Assembly (NCBI GenBank): GCA_013397935.1
Contig: VZRN01000794.1
Span: 948,959 to 1,012,958, forward strand
Reading direction: 5' to 3'
DNA: 64,000 nt
Source of the DNA: Dasyornis broadbenti
Taxonomy: Eukaryota > Chordata > Aves > Passeriformes > Dasyornithidae
In this document: positions 13,301 through 26,900 of the stretch, piece after piece
Layout: each line of letters starts with the position of its first letter
How positions within the stretch are numbered: the first letter of the stretch is position 1
Notes under the pieces: model-generated
Databases searched by the model: none
Seen by the model: only the letters and a program-made list of their open reading frames with translations
Told to the model about the DNA's origin: nothing
Translations under genes and position numbers: made by a program

Positions 13301-16300
13301 TAGAGACATTATTTGGAACCAGCAATGCAATTTCTGCCCTTGGTACAGGTTTATTAGAACACTTTTCCCGTTGGCAAAATGATTGGTGCTTTCACTGCCA
13401 CCACAGATTAGTGCCTACTGCGCTTTTACAAGTTTGTCCTTCTTACTGCCTGCTCAACAGAGTTATCTGCACTTATCTTCTCACCAGAAACATCTGCAAT
13501 TACAGTACAATTAGCACAGTTCTTTGGAAAAAAACCCCAACAACATGCTGGACATCTCTCAAGGCATAAGCAAGGCAGAATTAATAACTGTAATTGGATT
13601 GCGCCATAGCCTCACAGCAACATTTGCTGAAACGTAACATTTTCCATCAAATTAAAAACATCACATAATTCAAAATATTTTAATACTTCAGTAGACAAGC
13701 ACCGCCTCAAAGTACTATATTTGACTGGAAACTAACTACTTCCTTACTAAAAATAGAATAAAAACTCATCTTCTACACAAGCTGAAAATAGAGAAGAGTT
13801 AAGACATAAAATTCTGACCCTGGGTGAGCTCTAAAGAAAAGTGATGGCCCTCTAAGTATTAAGAATTTGGTATTAGATTTGTTCTCATTAATATCTTGCT
13901 CCCCAATTCAAGAAGGAGAACTCTGCTCCCTTCAACCTCTTCTGCTCCAATGAGCAGAAGAAAGGAAGTGGTTCCAGGTCCTTTGCTGGGGAATTGTTTG
14001 ATTTCCTACCTTTGGTATCAGACAGTGGCTTCCTCACTAGGGTTTTCCAGCTAGAATTATAAAACTATTTTGCCAATCTAAACATATCTTTGAGAGTACC
14101 TCCTTATATTGCAATACTACTCCTTAAGCAAATTAGCAGAAATTATTTCTTTCATGTTTCAGTGCTTTCAGTTCATCCAAAGATGAATAGAAGATATGCA
14201 AGACCCAGAACAAAGTCTCAAATAACCATACTGAGCACACAGTTGCTTTACTATGGTTACCTGCAGAAAAGCTGCACTGTGATTAACATCCTCTGTTGAA
14301 ACAGACAGAGCACTTCAATGAGAAAACCAAGCAATATCTGTACGACAGAAGAAAATGAAACCCTAAACAGCCTCAGTCAGATAATTTTCATTTACCCTTT
14401 AGATACAACCATTACAGGAGTTCTTTACTAAGTTCATTTGACTTCAGCGGGTTTTGATCACACAATATTCCTTCCCTACTTGCCTTTCATCCTTAGAGTG
14501 TCCAGTGTTCTCTAAAGGTCTGCATCATCTTTTTTCAGCTCTGATGACCTTTACATACACTGAGATGAAGATGTGCTACTCTGAAATGTTTCAGGAAAGA
14601 GTGGCCAAGAAATGCAGCAAGCTAAATTCTGCCACCTTGTAAAATACATACTTCTCCAGCCATGTAAAATAGAACCTTCCACTGTGGCATGTAGAGCTAC
14701 AAAGAGCTGGATGTTCTAATTCAGCCAGAGCCACACGTGGAGAGGTCAGTGTGGAGCTGCATCCCTCCAGAGCTGTGACATCCCGCTGAGGCACACACGG
14801 CTCTGCTTTTGTAGCCTCAGCCACCCACACAGAGCAGAGGAAAGAGCTGGCGATGGCTCTGCCTCACCCCTTCTGATTTTAAGCAGACAGAAAGGCCCAT
14901 GGGGAGCAGGCTTGAGGTTCTAGGGCTGCAGTTCATTCATGGGACAGATCTGTCTTCCAGTCTGTAAACTCCTTATGTTAGAATGTATTTAAACTCTTGG
15001 GAGTTGAAACTGTAGCTTCAGCTGTGACCTTTACAGCACACACAGCGATCAGCACAAACAAGCTACGAGAGCCCCTTAAACACGTTCAGCTCCACTAAGG
15101 TGGCACAGCTGCCTAAGAAGTTAAAGCTGAGCAAGCAAAAGCAGTTTCCACACAGCAGGAACTTTAAGCCTCATGGAGACCTCTTTGTACTCTTAAGAGG
15201 TTAAGTTACAAACTCTGTCCAGTCATGAAACAGCTCACAACACTATCTCATGTGGGCTTCCCAAATCAATGTTCTCTGTGTGCCACAGCTTCACTGCAAC
15301 ACTGTGCCAGATAATTTAATGCCAAGTGTTCAATTAGTGTCACAGACCCTGGCTCAGTTGCAGGGACTAGACTGGGTGCTTAGAAGGCTAAAATTTATAC
15401 AGCATTATATTTCTCATTCTTTGTACAGGCACAAACTTAGCAATACTTTGATTGGGTGCCTCTGCAGTCTTAGTGATTTTCTCTGTTTCATACCACGAAA
15501 ACAAAGCAAAAATCAATAAATCTAAAATATTTACATAAGAAAAAGGATTTCAGTGTAACAAATTGTGCCTCAAGCAGCGGGATTAAGGTCTCAAAATTCA
15601 CATCAGATTATGATAGCTGTATGTTCATTCATTGAAGAAGAATATAAACAGTTTAAATTGAAACCCTCCCTTTTAGTAAATAAGGAATAAGGGCTGCCAG
15701 TCATGTTCCAGGAAGAAATAGTGCAGCAGCACAAGCCATTACTATTTCATTTGTTCACTACCAGCCCTTTTCCAGGGACAACTGTCCTGCTAAAAAAGTC
15801 CAGAGCCTTTCACAGCAGAGATACGATTTTTACTTTTTTTTCCCTGGCAACTTCAGCTGTTACACAAGGCTGTGAATGGAGATGGGAACACTAGGGCATG
15901 GATATTCCCTTCTCCTGATGCCACGACAGGAACAGAACCTCCAGCAGTACAACAAACCAGATACCTTGGGGTAGGAATACCTGAAACCACTGCAGCAAGA
16001 TTTGTCACACCATAAATGAAACATGAGGGAGATAATGAGCACTGCACAGTCTGAGAGACAGATCCAGTGAAGTCATGCACTTGTTTGAGTATCTGAGCAG
16101 AACTAGCTCTCTGAATGGGGTAAAGAGCAGTTATTTGTCTTCATATTTAGGCCACCACAAGATGTGTGTGTTAACAGGATGTTTGAATCCCCCTGCGCTC
16201 ATCATGGCTCTCATGTCAATAAGCTTTGCAGGTTAAGTATGGGCTTTCTGATACTCACAAGTGATGTGGTACATTTTTTCAGAATCAGGATGACCTAAGG

Positions 16301-17024
16301 TAATGATTCTGAAAGCCCTGTAGTACAAATTACATTTGTATCAAATAATGACATAGTTCTCCACTTACTTGAAATAGCTTATTAGAAATAAGGCTGAATT
16401 TAAGAAGCTGTGGAACATTTAGTACCATTATAGCTTCCTATAATGCATGAAAAATTGTCTTTATAGATTATTTTTGTTCTTTCTTCTTCCTCCTCACATC
16501 CCTCATATGATTTTGAGGGTTCATTTACTTACTACTTCAGTGCTTTCAAGCCAAATTTACTTCATTTAAAAGTACTGTTATTCTCAACAACCTTCAGTCC
16601 CTGAAATATCCAACACTTAATCCATCTGATGAGATTGTTTCTTAGCTAAGAAACACACGTTAGCAATGATGAAGATTTAACATTGAAACTCAGTTAATAG
16701 CGCTGTAGTTGAAGTTTTGCCTGGAACAGAGTAGAAAGTACCAGACTTGCAGTTACTTTAACTATGTAAGGCTACCAAGAGTAGAAAGTGATAAAAGATG
16801 AACTTTACTGGGCAAAGGCAACAGTATCTGGCAGGATGTGCAGCAGCAGGCCTTTAACACAAGGGCGTCCTTATGTTTCAAGTATTACAAGTCCTTACAA
16901 GTATTCAGTGCACAGATGCAGTTTGAAAATGTTGTGTTCTGCTTTTCAGAAGCCTGTCATTGTGTTCAATTAAAAAAAATTGCTATTGATAAGGCGTGGT
17001 CCTATTTGTCCTTTTTGTTGGCAG
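7399..17024. other. Upstream non-coding DNA, probably holding MYPN 5' UTR exon(s)
   Basis: No protein-coding exon is recognisable. Because the first coding exon starts one base before the ATG, at least one non-coding MYPN exon lies upstream, here or beyond the window edge. I could not identify it. No CpG island is visible. The sequence is otherwise AT-rich and unique, with short C/T-rich runs near 9365-9400 and 9700-9725. Confidence 0.5.
9270..9321 (+). promoter_or_regulatory. Candidate muscle regulatory site: MEF2-like plus E-box
   Basis: CTATATTTAG at 9270-9279 fits the MEF2 consensus (and could act as a TATA-like element). CAGCTG at 9316-9321 is a MyoD-type E-box about 40 bp on. Paired MEF2 and E-box sites are common in striated-muscle promoters, and MYPN is muscle-specific. 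Each motif is expected by chance in this much AT-rich DNA, so this is only a candidate. Confidence 0.2.
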
Positions 17025-17025
17025 C

Positions 17026-17963
17026 ATGCAAGACGACAGTTTAGAAACCTCAACTTCAATATCTCAACTTCTGAGAGAGAGTTATTTAGCCGAAACTAAG
17101 CGTCAAGGGAAGAGTGAAAGAAGCAGATCAGAGCCAGTTTCTCATAATTTCCACTATGGCAATGCTTCTGGTGATTCAGATGAGGTAGCTGCTCAAGATG
17201 ACCTTCCAGATCTCTCTGCCTTTTTGAGCCAAGAAGAGCTTGATGAAAGTGTAAACCTGGCAAGACAAGCTATTGATCAGAATCCACTGGAAACTAAACA
17301 GGATGAGCTTCAGGCACATTCACAGCATCCCCCAGGGCAGCTGAACAACACGGGAAAACACAAACAAATGGCCCAGTCTACAGCTTCGAAAACCTCAGAC
17401 AATGACCTGCACTCCAGCTTCTGTCAGGAACATGTCAGAAATACAAAGGGGTCCAAAGGTAGCTCTCAAGATGTAAAGAAACACCACCTCCCTTCTGAAT
17501 CAGAATCCAAAAAGGAATTCCTAAACAAGGCGGCAGATTTCATTGAGGAGCTCTCCTCACTTTTCAAAGCTCACAACTCTGAAAGAATAAGACCCCGAAC
17601 ATGCAAAAACTACAAGAGCAAAATTGATTCTAAGAATAAGTCTGCTCACAAAGGTAGCTCTAGCCTGTCTCTCACCTCAGAAAACAGAGAAAGGCTTTCC
17701 ATTCCATCACCTCAAGACTTGGAAAACAAAGCAGAGAAAACATTTGAACAAATAGACGATCAACAGGCAGCAAACTTGGAATCTATCAGTCAATTAACAA
17801 GTGCAGAGCTGAAAACAGAGTCAGAATCTGCATCTGTATATTCTGATGAGCCCATTGGACAACCACCACGCTTTACCCAAAAACTGAAGAGCAGGGAAGT
17901 TCCTGAAGGATCCAAAGTGCAATTGGACTGCATTGTGGTAGGAATCCCAGCACCTGAAGTCAG
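17026..17963 (+). CDS. MYPN: MYPN coding exon 1 (residues 1-313)
   Basis: Largest coding exon (938 nt). A polypyrimidine tract and AG at 17023-17024 place the acceptor one base before the ATG at 17026. The frame is open 10 codons further upstream to an ATG at 16996, but those codons lie in the intron, and the family N terminus MQDDS begins at 17026. Encodes the acidic DLPDLSAFLSQEELDESV motif (59-76), a variable Ser/Gln-rich stretch (about 96-160), the helical FLNKAADFIEELSSLFK (165-181) and the first half of Ig1 with Cys302. The ANKRD1-binding region of human myopalladin lies in this N-terminal part and runs on through Ig1. Donor GT at 17964; ends in phase 2. Confidence 0.96.
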
Positions 17964-20900
17964 GTAAACATATTCCGCACTTGCATTTTGTATTTCTGTA
18001 ATGGTAGGTGTGTGCAGGCAGGAAATACCTCGGTTGGGAAGAATGTGATTTCTACTATGCTTCATGCCTAAAGTCACTGCTTTAATTAACAGTTTTGAGG
18101 AATTCCCTTGGTGGAGCTTATGCCATTACAAGTGTTGTATTGTGTTCAGCCCTTAAACTCATAGAGGAGTCTGACTAAAAGAGAAAACAGTGCCAGAGAA
18201 GTGGGGGGGTTTTGACAGAAAACAAACAGGAAATATCATCCCCTAGATATTAGCAACACTCTCTGAACATTGCTCTTGCTTATAATGACTTTGAGATTTA
18301 TTTCTCCAGGCATTTGCTTTGATAAATCTTTTCGATAATAAAAATGTCAGTAGGATCCCTGGACATGAGAAATACTTTCCCCCCTCTCACCATTCACAGC
18401 TTATAGTGCAAAGACAAGTAAAATAAACTTGTCTTACGTATCTGCACCTGTACAGAAACTCAATCTGGTTTTCTTTGTATTCAGAACAGGTGAATACTGA
18501 AATGCTTGTTCATAGGCTGTACTCCAACACACAATGTTCAATGTAGGTATTCCTCCAGAAGGTCACAACACTGTCCTCACACCAGCAGATCATGTTTGTG
18601 CTGTATACATGAATAAAAGTGACAAGGTGTTCATGTCATCTAAGTTTAGGTGTTTAACAAGAGTTAGAAGCTGACACTATAACCTCACCAAAGTCTTGCA
18701 AGGACAGATTAAAGAATCCAGGAATGATGGCTCATCCTATAGAATATCCAGGGATGACCAGAATGCCTGTACACCCAATTCAGGGACCACTTGATGCCAC
18801 AGAATTGGATAATGGATATCTTTGTAGCTTGGGCCCACTTTTGTCCCAACAAAACTGAAGCTTTTAAATTGGAATTTCTATTTCAACATCTGATCTTGTT
18901 CATTTTGATTAATTAAATAAGCTACTTATGTGAATGCCATTTTATACAGGAGCTACTACACTTCTGTAGAATAGGCATCCGTCAGATACGGGAAATTCAG
19001 GACAGGAAGAAAGAAGTCCCCTAGGGAAATTAGTCCCAAGCAGTCAAGCTCAAGAAAAAGATCAGGCTCAGTTTCACTATTTAAACTAAAAAACAAAAAG
19101 GTAAATCACAAGGGGGAACTCGGAACCATCTCTCCCTTGTGTTTGTGTGTATGTACGTGCTATATTAAGGAGAAAGCTGGGAATGTTAGCTCCTTGAACA
19201 GTTTCCTGATCATAATTATTTATTAACAAAACTTTGTGATTTCATCCAAGATTCTTTCAACTCCACCAATGTGTAGAAGTAACACTAAGAAAGGGCATAA
19301 AAATCATCACTTGACTGAGTGATAAATATTCACACGCTTCCAGTGATCATGGCCTTGTTAGTCGCTGCTACAGCACAAGGAAACCAGAAAACAGAATGTG
19401 CTTTGGGGTTTGTGTTCCAGTAATCGTGGGGACCAGAAGAATGCAGCATTTTTTTCCTAGAAATAGTGCTTATCTTTGATCTGCTGTGCAAAGCTTCCAA
19501 AAGAGTAATGGAGGCATCTTGTTGGCTATAGTTGTGAAGCTGTGAGCAGAACTGTGCTCAGAACTGGCCAACTGTTTTGCTTTGAGGGTGAGAGTGTTCC
19601 AAGGTTTATGGTGTTCAGTTAGTTCAGTATCTGTGGAGCTGGGCAAGGAAAGAGGTATTCTTATAGAGAGGCAAGAGAAATTAAAAAAGCAGCAGTCCCA
19701 GGAAAGGACTGACTGGCAAGGTAGCAACTGATGAAAGAAAATTTAATGACTTTTGATTTAAAATGGACTTCCTAATCACAGAAAGGAATTCCAAGTGATT
19801 TATAATGCACATATTAAATACAATTACAAAGTGGAAGTCATCCTGTGGGAACCCAGAGCATTGTGAAACAAGAACAAGATTCAGCAAGCTCTGTAATGTA
19901 GTTAATCAGTCAACAGCAGGAGCAATCCGATGGTTGAACTGATGTAATGGGGATTATAAGAGAGAAATTAGAAATAGGAGATTGAGAAAGATGCTGATCA
20001 CAGGGATAGAAAGGACTGGAAAATATGAAGGGCAGATACCATATTTGAAAGCAAGATAGTACTAAACTAAATTGATGTAAAAGTTGGTATAAATGATATT
20101 CATGATGGATCAGGGTCAAAATACCATTTTGATTATTTATCAAATTACCAAGTCATGGCAATGATAAAGCATTACAGGTGTGGTAGGTAACTGTCAAGCA
20201 TGAGGGCTCACTGAAGACAGAAAACTGGATGCTGGAGCAAGTGGAGAAACGGGGAACTGATTTGAAATACCAGTATATGGAAAGCTAAGTCCTCTTGGCT
20301 CAATAAAGACCTGTCCAACTGCTTTTTAAGGTATCTCAGCCTTAACATAACAAGCCCACAAAGCAGAGGAAGCTCGTGCAGCCAACCTATTTAGAAGTTT
20401 GGGTGAAAAGTTACCCATTTTTCAGTACCATCAGCTGAACGCACTGTCACAGAAGAGACAAAGACTGATACCACAGGATGTGTGCCTCCAGCTAGCTCAA
20501 ACTTTAGCTCACAGTTAAAGAGCACTACTGCAATTACTGATGATTGCTTTACTCTGACTGTACTGCAGTATAGAAATAAGCCTTTGAGAGAAATGTGTGG
20601 TCTGTTTCCAAAGTGTTTGATGACCTCCTTCTCATGCTCCCTTCTACAGCTCTGTTTCTGTATGAGTAATGGTAGGTGTGACATTCACTCCTCTCTCTGA
20701 GGAGAGCACTCCTTTTTCCCTCAAGTTCAGAGGTGCCTACATTTTTCCAAACTGTTTGGCACATCATTCCTAGGTTAATTTTACTGATGAATCACATTGC
20801 ATGGTTTGGCATACACAGCTATCCTGGAAGTGTCATGAGGATTTAAGGTTCTAAAAACAGGCTGTATGTCATGAGGTTTCCATGAAAACATTCTTTAACA

Positions 20901-23900
20901 TAGGCATACAAAGCTTAAAAGGTGTGTTTTAGTGCTGCTTTGTTTGAGGATATTAGACCTGCAACTAATCATAGATTTTTAGAAACTCTGAAGCCATGCA
21001 AGATTAATTAAGATTTTTCTTCCTGGCTGCCAAATGAAAGCGTTTGTCTGTTTTAGTGCTCAAAGTCTAGAGCCAAACTTCTCTTACATGCAACTCCAGT
21101 CAAGTCAATGGATTAATATCTAGGATGAATTTGGCACACGGGATGACACTGCCTGGGCTTAATGTGAACCTCCCTTGCACGAGGAAGCTATCGTTGCAAT
21201 CCGTGGCAGGAATGAAATGTCAGTGACAGAGAGTATTGCTACTTCAGTCATGCCACGTATCTCAATGTCAGAACTCCCCCTGGAACTGACATTTCACTGC
21301 TACCACGTACAACGTTTGCACGGTAAGTCTAAAATCAAATGTTAATAAGCAAGGAGTAGATATGGCCATACCAAAGTTTTGCATGAAGCTTAACTTCACA
21401 GGAGACAATTGTTTTGGATTTAGAAGCATTGCAGAGAGACAACATTCACAGAACATGCTCTCTTTTTCAACTTAACCTCAAAATACTTGAACATTATGCT
21501 GAAAATAGTGACTACAGAATACACTGCACAGAGAACTAAACACAGGTTTGAAACCCTAGTTTATTCTTGAAGTTGTAAATTTGGGACTAACCAAAGGAAA
21601 AAAAAACTGCAGAGAAATGAATTAACTCAATCCTGCTTCACTGCTTGAGTTTACTAAAGGAATATACTGTTTGTATACTAATAAAAGAAATGTAAAAATT
21701 AGCTTACATTTAAATGGACATAAAAATATAATAGCACTGTACTATGCAAGTTATTTTAATATCCTGAAAAGATGCTGCTGAAAATGAGATCAAATTCTAG
21801 AACATGGGTATTCTCTTTAATGCTTATTCAGATCTGCTAAGGCTAACAAGCTAAAACCAGGCTCCAGTATAAGGAAGAGGCATGAGGTAGGTATATAAAA
21901 AGACATGAGTAAGTGCCATGACTCACGTCCCAAAGTACACAGTTGCCTACATGAATTACACACCTAAAAGGCAACTTGTACATTCATATACCAAATTTGT
22001 GCTTGTAGTCAAACAAGTGCATGAACCTTAGGTCTTCTCTCCTGCCAATGCGACCATTTTCAGTTACCATCAACAACCTGCAGATCTTGAGAATGACAGT
22101 AGAATAAACCACATTGTAGACAGAATTTTAAAAATTTCTCCTTTCAGTATTGCAGGAATCCTATATAATTTCCTAGCCTGGAACTTAAAAAGGCACTAAT
22201 AATTGTGAAAAGACATTTTCAATGGACCCTGTAATGCCCATTACCATACTTCTCCCTTGTGACTGCTAAACATTTCCTCTACTTGCTCCTGGTAGAGTTG
22301 TTCGTCTATCCCAGGCACTGGAGCTTTGTGTCCCGGATGCCAAGGACCCCTCTATGAGCAAAGGTGTCTGTAACTACATGCGAGTGAGGACACCACTGAA
22401 CAGAAAGGAAAATGTGATACACACTTCTGGGGAACCAGTCAAAAAATCCCCTGTTGTATCCAACTACTAGTGGGGGAAATTTCAGATTTGGGCAAGCCAT
22501 TATGGGTGAAGTTTAAAATAGAAGTAGCTGTTCCTTCTGTTAGAAGAGGTTTTGTTTTAGAGGATCTGCCAGGACTATGACAGAATACAAACACTAAAAA
22601 TCAATCAGAAGAAGGTAGAAAGATAATTATTTTTAAAGGAAATGTATTTTGAATGGAAGCGCAAACCAACAAGGAACTATACAGTCTAATCTACTGGAAA
22701 ATGACGGTAACAGTACTGTGATCATGAAATCCTGAAAGACTGAAATCATGAAGAGGTAGCTTACAAATAATGACTTAAGACCAGTGATTTCACATTTTAA
22801 AAACTATTTTTAAGTGCTGCTTCACACCTTGGGAAAGAAGTTAAAGAGAATGGTTACATACTCCAGAGAAATAAGTGAATATACACACATCTGTATTTGC
22901 TCTGTTCTTAGAGCCTCCTCTAAGTGTCTCCTTTTGGCCACTGTCAAGTCAGCATGCTGGGTTAGGGGGATCTGTAATCTGAGCCAGAACACCCAGGGCG
23001 TTCTTCCTCATCTTTTCTCACATGCCAGCTCACCTGGCATCCTTGGTTATGTGCTGCTACTACTCCCTTTTGGATGAGCACAGCTGTCTCTCCAACTTGC
23101 AAAGGTGCTCCATGCTGTATGATGTTTGTTAACGTGTCCAGAACACTGCTGGCATCTTAAACAAGTTCCACTGAGGTTTGAGAAGGAGTATGAGGGGCTG
23201 CTGAAAGCTGCCTGGAGTAAGGAATAAGCTTACCTAGGCAAGGAGTCCGCTGACAGAACATAGCTCAGGGCATCTCTGATGCGAAATATAAGGGAATACC
23301 CTGTCAACTTCAAGAAAGCCAGGTTGGATCGTTTGGACTGATGGGCACAAATAGGGCCTGGACTACAGCTTAGCTACAGAATCAGCTTTGAAGTGCCAGA
23401 TCTATACTCCTTCATACCTCAGAGACCCCTTGAGGCTCCTTTCTCAATTCTGTGTTATATTCTGTTATATTCTGGGTTTCTGCTGAACTGTTTAGAGTTG
23501 TTTTTTTTTTTTTTACTATATTAATTTGGGATTTTCTTTATGCTTAATTTGTAGCACAAACTGTTCTTAAAACGTTGTGCAATTGAGTGGTAAAACAAAT
23601 TTATATATTCATGTTTTTCTAAAATATCTGAAAGGGAAATGTACTGAAGAACCCTATAGTGTAAGATAGGAAATATTAATTGTTACAATTTACTACTTGA
23701 AAACCTATCCTTATCCTTTCCACAATAATTTTGTTTTCTATAGTATCACTCAAATGTTGGCAGCTCCTTTTACCAAGTTACCATATAAGACAAATGAAAT
23801 TATTAGTAATTCTTTTAAATCAACTGAATAAAAAATATTGCCAGTATGACAGCTCCCACCCTCACATGCAGAAGATGCTTTAGATAATCACATGTAATTA

Positions 23901-26900
23901 AGAAAGTCACAGTAAGAAAATACAAATATTTTTGTGGCATTTTATATCTATCTAGCTATCTTTATGAGAAAAGTTACAGTGAAGAGGAATGCACTTAAGT
24001 TTGGCTTTTCAAATTTAGCAAGTTATCTACAATTACAGGTATTTCTGAGTATTATCCTAAACATTTAACTCTGGGTCTTGGTACACAGCACTCCATCTAC
24101 TTTATAAAGCCCAGATTTAATTTGAATCTGGTTCTGCAGACCCACCTGCTGTTTGTGCTTCTGTTCTGCCTTGTCCATACTAACAAGCAACAGCCCTTAG
24201 GCCTGCTCTCTTCTGCTACAAACTCAGAGTGAGCTGGTGGTTGCTGCCGTTAACATCCTATAGAGCTGTCTGGGAAGGTGCTGCTTTTCCTTCTGCCTGG
24301 ATTCCTGTATTTTCCACTGAAATAACCCTTCTGAGCACTGAGGGACTTAGGAAAGCCTGAGATGAGAGCCTGAAAGCTCTGGAGAGCCCAACACATTCTT
24401 GGATGTGTAACTGTGTTTAAAGAGTTTATACACACACAGCAGGATCGTGCAGAAAAGAATTCCAGGTGCAGCTGTCTCACAAACCATTCCTACACGGAAG
24501 CACCTCTGTACTGTAATAGATTGACTCTCTTACCTTGTGATACACTTATGCCATCTTTTATAAAAAGCAGATTGTGTTAAATATATGACAAACAAAAAGT
24601 AACACTACAGTGAATTTCAGTCACATTCTGAATCAACTTGAACTTTGGAAATACAAGTTTGAGGGAAATTTGTTCACTTAGGGCTGGGGGTTTTTGCTGC
24701 GCTTTAAGCCACAACTGACATCTGATTGTACCTCAAGAGAAATTCAGAGCTGGACTGACTATTCCAAATTCAGAGCTCTTTTACTCTTTATTGAATATTA
24801 TGAAAACCATCAATATTTTATTCCTATGACTGTTGGTTGATTCAATATTTGCCTGCAGTACTCTGCCAGAATCTTCAGGCCAAACCTACCAATTTTATCA
24901 TCAGAAAGACTTCAAACATTGTCATCCTAGCTGGCAAGTTATTGGCATTGATAAACAATTTCTTTTTGCCTTGCAGGTGGTACTGTGAAGGAAAGGAGCT
25001 TGAAAACTCACCAGACATTCAAATTATCCAGACAGGTGATCAACACTCATTGATTATTGCTGAAGCTTTTGAGGAGGACACAGGACGGTACTCGTGCTTT
25101 GCTTCCAACATCTATGGAACAGACTCCACTTCTGCAGAAATTTACATAGAAGGTAATGTTAGAAGTGTTGCAGAAACTGATTGTTGAAATTGGTCATACA
25201 GGATTAAGACACAATTATGGATCTAGTTGGCTAACTGTGATAGTTTTGTCACGAAAAATTCATAGCAGGACTCAACACTTTTCATCATTACTAATACCTT
25301 TATTATTTTCTTGTAAAACACTCTTCAGACAAAGGACCAGCCTTTACATGTAATTTTACTGTGTTGCTTCCTGGAGATTTAATGTATCTCACTGCAAGAT
25401 CAAACTCCGAAAATATTCATATTCTGAAACCACCTTGTATTTTTTGTCTGTGGAACTCTACAGAAGTATAAGAACCAAAACTTCGTGTCTAGTTCTTATT
25501 AATCCCTTTTCTCTACAGTCATTATTACAAATTGAATGTAGGACAGCTTCATCTTTACCCTTTATTGGGACCTTGTAACCAAAATAAATATGCCATCGAT
25601 TTGATATTCTACTTGTCCAGTAGATGCTGTACCTCAAATAGAATATGTATCTGCAGATATAGGTGTCTTTTCTTTCTCCTTATGCTTTTTACTACACCTA
25701 ATAGGCCTAAGAGTGGTATATTTATTATATTTCTTTTTAACACTTTCTTGGGTAAGATTTTAGGTTGACTCCATTATTGTGCTAGTAGGACTAGAAACTT
25801 GAAATAAACACAAAGGGTTTTTTTCCCATTTCTCTGCCAGAGAAATATACTATGAGCACCATCACAGACCACAGTGGGACCATTCATAAATTAAAGCACT
25901 AACCTAAAGGCAGATTTTGTTCTGCTGTTATTCTCCTTTCACGTCTCTAATCTGACGGCGAAAGGACGAATCCGTTTTTAGTATCTGCACTGCCCCTGAC
26001 ATTACTGGGAGATGTCTGTGCTTGGCAGGGATTTACAAGCTCTCGAGACAGGGGCCAAGGTCTGCTTTTACCCAACTCAGTGGGTGCTGGATGGGAGCCA
26101 TGGCTGATGGAGATGCTCCCTGGCAGGAACTGCAGAAAAAATGCAAATTCCAAGCACAGTGAAGACTGAATCAGAAGTGTAAAAAGTCTCAGTAACTGAC
26201 AGCTGTTAGTAAACTGAGCTAGTAACTTCTCCATACTGTGCTACAAGGGACTAGCTGGAGAATAACAGTTATGATTCCAGGAGTCTCTCTTCTTTCTTTT
26301 AAACTGACAGTATCAGGTGTCTGAGAAAAGAAAGCTTGATTCACAACAACAAATATGGACTAAGTCATAGAGACATTTGAAACAGAAGCCAAGGAACACC
26401 CAAGTATTCATTCACTCTTGGATGCTGTTTTCCTTACTTTAAATTGTACCTCCTCCCCAATCTGCCTTATATCAACAGCAGCTCTGCACCTTGCACATCA
26501 TGCAATTTTCCCTGCAATGGGATCTTCTGTCTTGGCACAGCCCTATAACACACATCCATAGAGTGGTCTAGAGGAAATCTGAATAAAGGTTTGTATCATC
26601 CACAGATAAACTCCAAAAACCCCTCTGCTAAATGATATTTTTTTTTCATAGGCATCTCTTCTTCTGATTCTGAAGGTGAACTCATCAAAGACGAAATGGA
26701 TCAGTAAGTTTAAAACCCATTACATCTTCCATATTTCTTACAGTGAAAAACCCCACAAATGCACACATTTCAGCTTGCAGCTTCCAACACATAATCATTC
26801 TGTTTTGGATTTGTTTGGATTGGTTGGGTAGAATTTTGTTTGTGTGCTTGTTTGTTTGCTTTACAAATAGTATGGAACAAACACACATTTGTTTGCTTGT

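Noticed and set aside
1..17024. HERC4 or other upstream neighbour exons expected by synteny
   Set aside because: No HECT, RCC1-repeat or other recognisable exon on either strand, and no CpG island.
16996..17025. Upstream in-frame ATG for MYPN adding 10 residues
   Set aside because: It lies within the polypyrimidine tract of the intron; the acceptor AG is at 17023-17024, and the family N terminus starts at 17026.
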